7,832 nucleotides of DNA from an uncultured Lachnospiraceae bacterium (GTDB lineage Bacteria; Bacillota; Clostridia; Lachnospirales; Lachnospiraceae), in assembly GCA_910588875.1 (NCBI GenBank), contig CAJURT010000079.1, forward strand, positions 1-7,832, given 5' to 3'. Positions 1-5,394 of this stretch are shown here, in pieces. Under the pieces are notes generated by a model, which was not told the DNA's origin, did not search any database, and was given only the letters and a program-made list of their open reading frames with translations. How positions within the stretch are numbered: the stretch's first letter is position 1; every line of letters starts with the position of its first letter. A program made the position numbers and the translations under genes.

Positions 1-263
1 GTTCAGCCGACCGCTGAACCTTGGTCGGCAGGCTCAAGATTCCGAGAGCCTATTAGTGAATGTTTGAAAAATTCCGATTGTGATTTGATGATTTTTAAGG
101 GGAACAAAACCACATAAAACATTATAACACAAAACATACGGGAATTGTGGGCTGATTGAAATGCTTTCAAAAAATCAATGAAAAGAGGACAGAAAAAAAT
201 GAATATGATTTACACAACATGCAGTATTCACTATAACAGCATTGACGTATACACCTATGCAGG
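1..263. other. gene-poor left edge with overlapping inverted repeats
   Basis: No convincing gene starts here. Two plus-strand frames are open at the left edge: one runs 38 codons to a TAA ending near 114, the other 21 codons to a TGA. Neither could be recognised. Bases 1-50 are strongly structured: 1-7 pairs perfectly with 13-19, 6-12 pairs perfectly with 23-29, and 31-35 (GGCTC) pairs with 46-50 (GAGCC). A short perfect hairpin, TTGAAA-TGC-TTTCAA, lies near 157-171, with no U-tract in a terminator position. The rest is AT-rich and looks non-coding. It may be the end of an element that continues beyond the window. Confidence 0.4.
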
Positions 264-647
264 TTACTTTTTACGGATAGACTGCACCCCGTTCTTGCAT
301 AAGGAAATTCTTTTTGCCGCCGTCTGCTCCTGCCACGCCATAGAGTCATCAGGCGGGTGCCCACCAGCTTTGTCCATGCTTCCTCCCAGGTACAGTTCTC
401 CCTTGCTTGTGGATTCCAACTCATCCTGGAGGTAGTACAAAGCGTATTGGCAGATTTCCCTGACCAAAGCCTCATCTACATCCGCCAACCACTGAATGGA
501 ACGGGCAGCGCACTCTTCCGTGACACCCTTATCGCAAATTACCTCAATCTGTTTATGAAAGTATGGGAACTCTGCATAGCCGGTCATCCTGTCAAACTTA
601 TCTGTCCCGGCATTTATCAAAATGTCCTCAAAACGCAGTTCTGACAT
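264..647 (-). CDS. hypothetical protein, 127 aa
   Basis: I do not recognise this protein with confidence. The start is the ATG at 647, not the in-frame ATG at 674, because AGGAGG at 662-657 sits 9 bases upstream of 647. The product begins MSELRFEDILINAG. It is acidic and soluble-looking, with no signal peptide or membrane segment. Residues about 25-85 (from EFPYFHKQIEV to ICQYALYYLQDEL) loosely resemble small Firmicutes proteins of the DUF6985/DUF2004 kind; this is a memory-based impression only. The last 35 residues (from about GGHPPDD) look less ordered and may be a rearranged tail, since nearby genes carry deletions. The gene lies just downstream of the thiN remnant and has its own extended -10 promoter, so it is probably a separate unit. 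Confidence 0.6.
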   Translation of the reverse strand: MSELRFEDILINAGTDKFDRMTGYAEFPYFHKQIEVICDKGVTEECAARSIQWLADVDEALVREICQYALYYLQDELESTSKGELYLGGSMDKAGGHPPDDSMAWQEQTAAKRISLCKNGVQSIRKK

Positions 648-683
648 AGGTGATTTCCTCCTAAAATGCGGCAAGTTGAAGCC

Positions 684-692
684 ATTATAGCA
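684..692 (-). promoter_or_regulatory. extended -10 promoter for the 127-aa gene
   Basis: On the minus strand the sequence reads TGCTATAAT, an exact extended -10 (TGnTATAAT), about 37 bases upstream of the ATG at 647. No good -35 box is visible at 16-18 bases, which is usual for extended -10 promoters. It lies across the stop of the thiN remnant (TAA at 695-693). Confidence 0.5.
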
Positions 693-873
693 TTATCCTT
701 TTGGCACACCTCTCATACTCTCCTCATCCAGCAGAAAATCCTCAAACCCCCGCTTTAGTGCCTCTTTTACCGCAAAAACCGTATCGGTGTCATCCTCCCG
801 CAGATGAGTACAGATACGGTCATACCGCCTGATGTCCGACCCGCCGATGATAACACAGCGTTTTATGTTGCAT
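693..873 (-). pseudogene. thiN: thiamine pyrophosphokinase remnant, frameshifted and internally deleted
   Basis: Reading codons from 869 down gives NIKRCVIIGGSDIRRYDRI, the N-terminal strand and loop of thiamine pyrophosphokinase. This is followed by REDDTDTVFAVKEALKRGFE, the mid-protein DDTD metal/TPP-binding segment of the family. In a normal protein of about 210 aa the segment equivalent to THLREDD and the KDDTDT motif are about 45-50 residues apart; the part with the D-S/G and PD-x-IVGDFDS motifs is missing. The join lies at GATGAC near 798-789, where both sides would carry the same bases. The only ATG (873) is one base out of frame with the protein. After FEDFLL the match stops, and a 10-residue tail ends at TAA 695, so the C-terminal domain is gone too. 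The family is clear; function is very unlikely. Confidence 0.82.
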
Positions 874-878
874 CCCGT

Positions 879-1084
879 TCATTTGCTCATGTTCCAGGCC
901 AACTCCCAGAAGGCCAACTCGTACCAGGAGCAGTCTGTAAAAATGTCCGCGAGATGACGAAGCTGAGCCTCGGTGTAGTATTCGGTCACACATTCTATCA
1001 TATCCATAAGCAAAGTATTTGCTCCGCAGTAACCCGGATCTATGTAACCTTTTTTGCGGATAAAAGCCGCTCTGTGGTTTTCAT
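879..1084 (-). pseudogene. tenA: TenA/thiaminase II remnant, middle deleted and frameshifted
   Basis: TenA (aminopyrimidine aminohydrolase/thiaminase II, normally about 220 aa) salvages HMP from degraded thiamine. The original start survives: ATG at 1084 overlaps the thiD stop (ATGA) behind GAAGGAAG, and gives MKTTERLLSAKK, a typical TenA N-terminus, then stops at TAG 1042-1040. In the next frame, from about 1052, the sequence encodes a TenA-like C-terminus: LRHLADIFTDCSWYELAFWE, ending in LAWNMSK at TGA 881-879. This matches the family's IF-x-SSRYEYxFWDMAW block, including the glutamate after the tyrosine that corresponds to the catalytic Glu205 of B. subtilis TenA. Roughly 150 residues, including the catalytic-cysteine region, are missing at about 1057-1048. 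An ATG at 1103 opens the C-terminal frame but has no ribosome site of its own. Confidence 0.78.
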
Positions 1085-1890
1085 CTTTCTGCTTCCTTCG
1101 CAAATTCTCCGGTCAGATTGAAATTGTGCTGCATGGGTCCCCGGCCGCGGCCCAGGTTCAGCATGGCACCCAGCGCACCGGAGAGATAGCCTTTTGACCT
1201 CTGAATAGATGTGGGCAGGTCAAAGCCCTTTGCCAGATTGGCGGCAATGGCACTGGAAAGCGTACAGCCAGTGCCATGGGTATTGGGATTGTCGATGCGG
1301 GTTCCATAGAACCAGGTTCCTACACCATCTGCATAGAGGAAATCGTTGGCATCGTTGATATCGTGCCCGCCTTTGAGCAGGACGGCGCAGCCGTAGGCGT
1401 CGCCGATCTTCCGGGCGGCGGCCTCAATATCCGCTTGACTTTGGATGGTCATGCCGGACAAAATCCCGGCCTCGGGGATGTTGGGTGTAACCACAGCCGC
1501 CAGAGGAAGCAGACAGGTTTTCAGCGTGTCCACCGCCTCCTCAGAGATCAGCCGGTCGCCGCTGGTGGCCACCATCACCGGGTCCACTACAATGTTTTTT
1601 GCCTGATAGAATTTCAGCCGCTCTGCGATTTTCTCAATCAGTCCGCAGGAGGCCACCATGCCGATCTTCACCGCGTCGGGCAGGATGTCCTCGAACACTG
1701 CGTCAATCTGCGCCCCCAAGAATGCCGGGGTCATTTCGACAATCTCCCGCACGCCTGTGGTATTTTGGGCCACCAGCGCCGTAATGGCGCTCATGGCAAA
1801 AACACCGTTCATGGTCATCGTCTTCAGGTCGGCCTGAATTCCGGCGCCTCCGCTGGGGTCGGTCCCAGCGATTGATAATGCTGTTTTCAT
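1081..1890 (-). CDS. thiD: hydroxymethylpyrimidine kinase / HMP-phosphate kinase ThiD
   Basis: ThiD phosphorylates HMP and then HMP-P to HMP-PP, the pyrimidine donor for thiamine phosphate synthesis in the cytosol. The product is 269 aa, the usual full length for this ribokinase-fold family. Visible motifs are SIAGTDPSGGAGIQADLK at residues 6-23 (substrate/glycine-rich), VVDPVMVATSG at 101-111, LLKGGH at 171-176, and NTHGTGCTLSSAIA at 203-216, the C-terminal anion hole with the catalytic cysteine region. The ATG at 1890 is preferred over the GTG at 1899 because AGGAG (1903-1899) sits 8 bases before 1890. The gene appears undamaged, although both neighbours (HAD upstream, tenA downstream) are wrecked. 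Its stop overlaps the tenA start by ATGA. It is transcribed as part of the riboswitch-controlled thiM operon. Confidence 0.96.
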   Translation of the reverse strand: MKTALSIAGTDPSGGAGIQADLKTMTMNGVFAMSAITALVAQNTTGVREIVEMTPAFLGAQIDAVFEDILPDAVKIGMVASCGLIEKIAERLKFYQAKNIVVDPVMVATSGDRLISEEAVDTLKTCLLPLAAVVTPNIPEAGILSGMTIQSQADIEAAARKIGDAYGCAVLLKGGHDINDANDFLYADGVGTWFYGTRIDNPNTHGTGCTLSSAIAANLAKGFDLPTSIQRSKGYLSGALGAMLNLGRGRGPMQHNFNLTGEFAKEAER

Positions 1891-1914
1891 TACCTTCACT
1901 CCTTCGCATTATTT

Positions 1915-2086
1915 TTATAGATCAGTAAAAGGTGATGCCATCGGTTTCAGAGGGGCCTCAGAGCGGTAATATTGCTCCGGCATGGCGTTGACTCCGTCCA
2001 TGATCCCGTCAACGCTCAGCGTTACACCGTACTCAGTCTGATAGCAGGGTGCCGTCCACATCAAAAATCGCTCCGGGAATCCTCAT
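1915..2086 (-). pseudogene. HAD-family phosphatase remnant
   Basis: ATG at 2086 overlaps the thiE stop (ATGA) and opens MRIPGAIFDVDGTLLSD, the HAD motif I with nucleophile and acid aspartates (DVDGT), then stops at TGA 2035-2033. The next frame (2037 down to TAA 1917-1915) reads TEYGVTLSVDGIMDGVNAMP and then EQYYRSEAPLKP, which fits the cap region of HAD beta-phosphoglucomutase-like phosphatases (the YG..LS..EI..G...M...FY....PLKPG stretch). So about 40-50 residues are missing at the 2041-2036 join, the frame is broken, and the whole C-terminal half with motifs II-III is absent before the short SPFTDL tail. HAD phosphatases in thi operons are thought to act on thiamine phosphates or pathway intermediates; that role for the ancestor is inference from position. 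Confidence 0.75.
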
Positions 2087-2550
2087 GAGTTCACCATTTT
2101 CTCCGACAACTCCCGCAATTCCCGGCAGGTCCCCTGGATATCCTCCGCCGAGAAGATGGCGGACACCAGTGCCACACCGTCCAGAACAGCCCGGCGGGCC
2201 TCCTCCACCGTGTGGACGGAGACGCCCAGGGTCACGGCATCCCCCACCCGGCGGCGGACCTCTCCCGCCGCCAAGTCCTCCTGACCCACATGAACGCCGT
2301 CCGCCCCACAGGCGATGGCGATCTCCACATTGTCATTCACAATGAAAGGAACACCGTACCTGTGGCACAGGACGCAGACGTCCCTGGCCTCCTGAAGGAA
2401 GGCCGCCTTGTCCAGTTCCTTCTCCCGCAGCTGCACACAGGTCACGCCGCCCTTCAGCGCCGCCTCCACCTGCTCATACAAGGTCTGTTTCCCGGTCCAG
2501 GCCCGGTCGGTGACGGCGTAGAGCAGCATATGCCGCTTATCGCACTTCAT
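2083..2550 (-). CDS. thiE: thiamine-phosphate synthase, internally deleted in frame
   Basis: ThiE joins HMP-PP to THZ-P to give thiamine phosphate. This product has 155 aa, against about 210 in the family. The N-terminal part is normal: LLYAVTDR at 9-16, CVQLREK at 38-44, VNDN at 71-74, GADGVHVGQED at 82-92 and LGVSVHT at 108-114. After VEEARRAV (residue 122) the sequence jumps to LDGVALVSAIFSAEDI, which belongs to the last strand and helix. The missing segment of about 55 residues should carry the DGADY-x-GVG strand, the FPT-x-TK pyrophosphate loop and the V-x-AIGGI phosphate-binding loop. The join (about 2184-2179) sits at a GACGG that both DGAD and DGVA codons could provide. Ribosome site AGAGGGGAG precedes the ATG at 2550; the start overlaps the thiM 3' end by 14 bases. 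Translation is intact, but catalysis is unlikely. Confidence 0.9.
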   Translation of the reverse strand: MKCDKRHMLLYAVTDRAWTGKQTLYEQVEAALKGGVTCVQLREKELDKAAFLQEARDVCVLCHRYGVPFIVNDNVEIAIACGADGVHVGQEDLAAGEVRRRVGDAVTLGVSVHTVEEARRAVLDGVALVSAIFSAEDIQGTCRELRELSEKMVNS

Positions 2551-3358
2551 ACTTGGCTCCCCTCTCCAGCTCCGCCGGGGTGAGGCGGTACATGGCGTCG
2601 ATGATGTAGTTCCGATAGGAGGAATTGCCGTCCAGCTCAGTCAGACGCTGATAGGCGATCTCCCCGCACAGGCCCATGGCGCACACGGCGGCGGCAGCGG
2701 CCTCCAGGGGCTGATCCGGATTGGCGGTGACAAAAGCCGCCGTCAGGGCGGAGAGTTGACAGCCGGTACCGGTGATGGCGGACATCTCAGGTCGGCCGTT
2801 ACGGATACAGAAGGCTCGTTCCCCGTCCGTCACAATGTCGATAGCCCCGGTAACGGCGATGACAGCCCCGGTACGCTGTGAGAAATCCTTGGCCAAGGCC
2901 ACCGCACCCTCCATATTTTCCTCTGTCACCCGGTCTGCCGCATCGGCATCCACCCCTTTGGTGGTGCCGCTGCCCAGGGCCAGGGTCTTGATTTCCGAGA
3001 TGTTGCCCCGGATCACGGCAAACTTCACCTCTTTCAGCAGTCCCAGGGCGGTCTCCGTCCGCAGGGTAGAGGCCCCCGCTCCCACCGGGTCCAGAACCAC
3101 GGGATGGCCCAGTTCATTGGCCCGCTTCCCGGCGGCGAACATGGCGGGGATGGTGCGCCGGTTCAACGTTCCGATGTTGATGTTCAATCCGCCGCAGATG
3201 GCGGTGATTTCCACGGCATCCTCCAATTCGTCCGCCATGATGGGAGAACCGCCGCAGGCCAACAGCATATTGGCGCAGTCGTTGACGGTAACGTAGTTGG
3301 TGATATTGTGGATCAGGGGGTATTTTTGTCTCACATTTTCAAAAATTTCTTCAAACAT
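2537..3358 (-). CDS. thiM: hydroxyethylthiazole kinase ThiM
   Basis: ThiM phosphorylates the salvaged thiazole alcohol (4-methyl-5-hydroxyethylthiazole) to THZ-P, the partner of HMP-PP in thiamine phosphate synthesis. The product has 273 aa, normal for the family (B. subtilis about 272). Visible features are PLIHNITNYVTVNDCAN at residues 14-30, GGLNINIGTL at 56-65, VVLDPVGAGAS at 87-97, VIRGNISEI at 115-123, and ITGTGCQLSA at 195-204, which holds the conserved catalytic cysteine at 200. The ATG at 3358 is chosen because AAAGGAG ends 8 bases upstream. The same frame stays open to an ATG at 3451, but the preceding 31 residues do not resemble ThiM. It is the first intact gene after the TPP riboswitch/terminator and is translationally linked to thiE. 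Confidence 0.96.
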   Translation of the reverse strand: MFEEIFENVRQKYPLIHNITNYVTVNDCANMLLACGGSPIMADELEDAVEITAICGGLNINIGTLNRRTIPAMFAAGKRANELGHPVVLDPVGAGASTLRTETALGLLKEVKFAVIRGNISEIKTLALGSGTTKGVDADAADRVTEENMEGAVALAKDFSQRTGAVIAVTGAIDIVTDGERAFCIRNGRPEMSAITGTGCQLSALTAAFVTANPDQPLEAAAAAVCAMGLCGEIAYQRLTELDGNSSYRNYIIDAMYRLTPAELERGAKYEVR

Positions 3359-3466
3359 AGCTTTTACTCCTTTGAACTGGGATAAACGTCCCTGTATGGC
3401 GGCGCTTTCCCTCAACCGCCGCAGGCACACCGCGAATACCGATCTCACCATCCTTTCCTCAGAAAT
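3359..3466 (-). other. leader segment before thiM, possible remnant of a lost first gene
   Basis: Between the terminator and thiM lie about 100 GC-rich bases with a ribosome-site-like GAGGAAAGGATGGTGAG near 3461-3445. The frame fused to thiM reads VCLRRLRESAAIQGRLSQFK, which is not ThiM-like. A thiW transporter gene often sits just before thiM in Clostridia, and the following genes show the same loss of their middles, so this could be what remains of such a gene. I cannot match the residues firmly; treat the identity as a guess. Confidence 0.3.
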
Positions 3467-3468
3467 GC

Positions 3469-3502
3469 AAAAACAGGGGGCATCTGGATCAGATACCCCC
3501 TG
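3469..3502 (-). terminator. intrinsic terminator controlled by the TPP riboswitch
   Basis: A 13-bp stem, CAGGGGGTATCTG (3502-3490) with CAGATGCCCCCTG (3486-3474), contains one G-T pair, has a 3-base loop and is followed by TTTTT (3473-3469). It lies 20 bases downstream of the aptamer and upstream of thiM. This is the standard arrangement for premature termination when TPP is bound. I did not find a convincing antiterminator pairing by eye. Confidence 0.92.
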
Positions 3503-3521
3503 AAAAAGTACAGCCTTTTCT

Positions 3522-3608
3522 TACTTCCTCCGGCGGCATTATCCGCATCAGGTTAAAGGGTCGAAGTTGATTACTTCCTCTCAGCCTGCAAACACAAGCT
3601 CCCCTGTT
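3522..3608 (-). promoter_or_regulatory. TPP riboswitch (THI element)
   Basis: On the minus strand the conserved THI-box blocks occur in order: GGGGAGC (3604 down), GGCTGAGAGGAAG, GACCCTTTAACCTGAT, GCGGATAATGCCGCCGGAGGAA. P2 (GCTTGTG...GCAGGC region), P3 (GAAGT-AATC-ACTTC) and P4/P5 (GCGG-ATAATG-CCGC) can be drawn. The closing helix P1 is weak: AAACA before GGGG and GTAAG after AGGAA give only about two base pairs. The element senses thiamine pyrophosphate and should stop transcription of thiM and downstream genes when TPP is plentiful. Confidence 0.96.
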
Positions 3609-3622
3609 TATTTGTCATGGGA

Positions 3623-3651
3623 ATTATATCATTTAATTTTTCTGTTTGCAA
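3623..3651 (-). promoter_or_regulatory. sigma-A promoter of the thi operon
   Basis: TTGCAA (3651-3646) and TATAAT (3628-3623) are separated by exactly 17 bases on the minus strand. The -10 ends 14 bases before the first bases of the riboswitch, so the transcript would begin just upstream of the aptamer. Confidence 0.85.
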
Positions 3652-3736
3652 GGAACTGTTAATAAAAACAGATAAATCTTATATTCCCCCTCGACAGTAT
3701 CTTTAGATATACCGGCTTCCATATCAGATCAGTTGA

Positions 3737-4348
3737 TTACTTGAACATTTTGTCAATATTTTCATCACTAATAAGAACTGTATCAAGAATATTACCCATA
3801 TACTCACCGTCAGAAAAGAGGTTCATCGATTCACGGATAAGTGCTTCATTGTTAGATACTTCCCTTTGGTATGGTGATTCTCCGGTACGATCCATATGCC
3901 ATAAATCTTCATAAATCAATCTTTTCTCTCTGACTCCTAAATACCCATAGTATTCCACACCGCCTCCCCACCATAGATTAAACAATCCTGGAAACTTCGG
4001 ATTCTCTGATAGGCGAATTGCTGATATGCCTACTTTAGGGTCCGAATACTCTCCTATTTTAAAGACACTGTTATCATATGAATAAACTTTTAAAATACCG
4101 TCAACCTCATCAACTTGAATAATTATTAATTCTGGAATGCCATTCTTATCTAAATCTCTTAATGCGGCACCAGAGTACGTATAGTCATGAAGTTCTGGAA
4201 AGCTTCTTAAATATACTTCATATGCTTCCCTATATGTATTTTCACTTTGTTTTATACTTTCACCATTTTCATATGCTTTTTTATTCAGGATATATATTAG
4301 TAATATGACCAATATTCCCCAAAATATAAGCAATCTGTTTTTCTTCAT
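3737..4348 (-). CDS. membrane-anchored protein with one DxDxxGxxE repeat, 203 aa
   Basis: Not recognised as a named protein. The ATG at 4348 is chosen over 4372 because AGGAG lies about 7 bases upstream and because it begins the membrane anchor. Residues 2-4 are basic (KKN), followed by a hydrophobic stretch at about 5-22 (LLIFWGILVILLIYIL), so the rest is probably extracytoplasmic; there is no lipobox cysteine. Residues 65-73, DLDKNGIPE, form a calcium-loop-like motif as in FG-GAP/VCBS-type and dockerin-like repeats, here only once. An aromatic stretch, FNLWWGGGVEYYGYLG, occupies 123-138. It is AT-rich like the upstream genes and unlike the thi operon that follows. No clear terminator separates it from the thi promoter. 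Confidence 0.75.
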   Translation of the reverse strand: MKKNRLLIFWGILVILLIYILNKKAYENGESIKQSENTYREAYEVYLRSFPELHDYTYSGAALRDLDKNGIPELIIIQVDEVDGILKVYSYDNSVFKIGEYSDPKVGISAIRLSENPKFPGLFNLWWGGGVEYYGYLGVREKRLIYEDLWHMDRTGESPYQREVSNNEALIRESMNLFSDGEYMGNILDTVLISDENIDKMFK

Positions 4349-4416
4349 CCTGCACTCCTGAAAGCCAAACAATCAATTCATGCTGCTGGTCATCATCCTT
4401 TTTCATTTAAATTTTC

Positions 4417-4614
4417 TCATCTAATGCTAAAAATATGCTCTGAATTATTATTTTCCCTTTGTCCTTGTCTTTTAATTGGCAACTTGACCTCTGCGCAATA
4501 TCCGAAATTATAGTTTCCGTAGATATCCCATATGTGATATGTTTGGACCAAATCATAGAAAAATTTATCAGTAAAAATTACTTTTCTCTTCTTTGAAACA
4601 TCATTGACAGACAT
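4417..4614 (-). CDS. doubtful 65-aa hypothetical ORF
   Basis: This short ORF lies 16 bases after the acetyltransferase stop. AGAGGG is present but too close to the ATG at 4614 for a good ribosome site. The product (VIFTDKFFYDLVQTYHIWDI in its middle) is basic and rich in aromatic residues, with no motif I recognise. It may be a fragment of an older gene or non-coding sequence. Confidence 0.3.
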   Translation of the reverse strand: MSVNDVSKKRKVIFTDKFFYDLVQTYHIWDIYGNYNFGYCAEVKLPIKRQGQRENNNSEHIFSIR

Positions 4615-4630
4615 GCCCTCTTTTAGGAAA

Positions 4631-5377
4631 TTATTTTTCTAATAATTTCAAAAACCGCTTATCATTCATCTGTTCATTTGTAATATATCTGCCATCTAAA
4701 AATAATGCATACGTTGTAATTGGACTTGGGGCGTTTTGTGCGTCTTCCTTGTCCTGCAAATGAACCGACTTAAATTTTATTGCTTTCTCTTTTGCCATAT
4801 TTTCAATTATGGGAACATATTTTGCATTATACGGGCACTGGCTGGTGTAATACAGGACATATCCCATCTCATCAACATGGGGGTGCTTTGCACAATCTTT
4901 AAATTTGGGCAATAAAGCATTTTCTGTAAAAGGCAAATACCATAACTGAATACCGTTATCCGCCTCATCGCCAATAGCAAAACCTTTATATTTCAGGAAT
5001 TTAGGATCAGCCAAAAATGGTTTTTTCTTTGCCGCAGATAATATGCATAATCCTTTTTTTCCTTTGCTTTTGCTGTCCTCAATGCAAGAATTCAGCAGTT
5101 CTGTTGAATACCCATGCCCTTTGAGAGAGCCAGCCACCCATAAACAGTTAATATACATATAACCATCTGCGGAAATGGGATTCCACGCATTTTCAGCAGG
5201 GATATATTCAATAAAGCACTTTCCCCGCTGTTCACTTTTTAAGAAGACCAAACCATCATCAAAACATCCCTTTAACCAATTCTTCTTTGACAACACCTGA
5301 ATATCATTATTGTTGGAAATTGCACAACATATATGTTCTTTTTCTATATTCTCCTTTGTTACCCTGATATATTCCAT
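4631..5377 (-). CDS. GNAT N-acetyltransferase with C-terminal YoaP-like domain
   Basis: The product is 248 aa. Residues about 1-150 form a GNAT domain: the strand before the acetyl-CoA loop is MYINCLWVAGSLKGHGYSTE (74-93), with the LKGHGYS loop as motif A, and then the helix LLNSCIEDSKSKGKKG and the strand LCILSA. Residues about 155-248 match the YoaP-like extension found on B. subtilis YoaP: GYVLYYTSQCPY with a cysteine at 181, in a thioredoxin-like position, and a late SPITTYALFLDGRYIT segment. The acetyl acceptor is unknown for this family. The start is supported by GGGAGGT six bases before ATG 5377. The gene follows a broken WYL regulator, which may once have controlled it. Domain assignment is from memory but the pattern is distinctive. 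Confidence 0.88.
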   Translation of the reverse strand: MEYIRVTKENIEKEHICCAISNNNDIQVLSKKNWLKGCFDDGLVFLKSEQRGKCFIEYIPAENAWNPISADGYMYINCLWVAGSLKGHGYSTELLNSCIEDSKSKGKKGLCILSAAKKKPFLADPKFLKYKGFAIGDEADNGIQLWYLPFTENALLPKFKDCAKHPHVDEMGYVLYYTSQCPYNAKYVPIIENMAKEKAIKFKSVHLQDKEDAQNAPSPITTYALFLDGRYITNEQMNDKRFLKLLEK

Positions 5378-5394
5378 AAAAATACCTCCCTGAA

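Noticed and set aside
150..180. Hairpin TTGAAA-TGC-TTTCAA as a terminator of the 127-aa gene
   Set aside because: The stem is only six AT-rich pairs and on the minus strand the T-run precedes rather than follows it.
178..435. Plus-strand 85-codon frame near the left edge
   Set aside because: It overlaps the 127-aa minus-strand gene that has a strong AGGAGG; its product is cysteine-rich with no motif and looks antisense.
1276..1875. Long open frame on the plus strand opposite thiD
   Set aside because: It is an antisense shadow of a clear ThiD with strong motifs, caused by GC-rich codons; it has no ribosome site and no recognisable domain.
2772..3296. Long open frame on the plus strand opposite thiM
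   Set aside because: It is an antisense shadow of ThiM; the product is low-complexity Ala/Ser/Pro/Thr and has no initiation signal.
3356..3451. N-terminal extension of ThiM starting at ATG 3451
   Set aside because: The extra 31 residues are not ThiM-like, and the AAAGGAG site fits the ATG at 3358.
693..3466. Idea that the broken thi genes are rejoined by programmed frameshifting or splicing
   Set aside because: Large conserved parts are absent, not merely out of frame, and no slippery site or intron-like structure is seen; deletion explains all cases.
4290..4410. Minus-strand frame of about 40 codons beginning MKKDDDQQHELIVWLSGV
   Set aside because: It overlaps the start of the 203-aa gene in another frame, has no ribosome site and no recognisable similarity.
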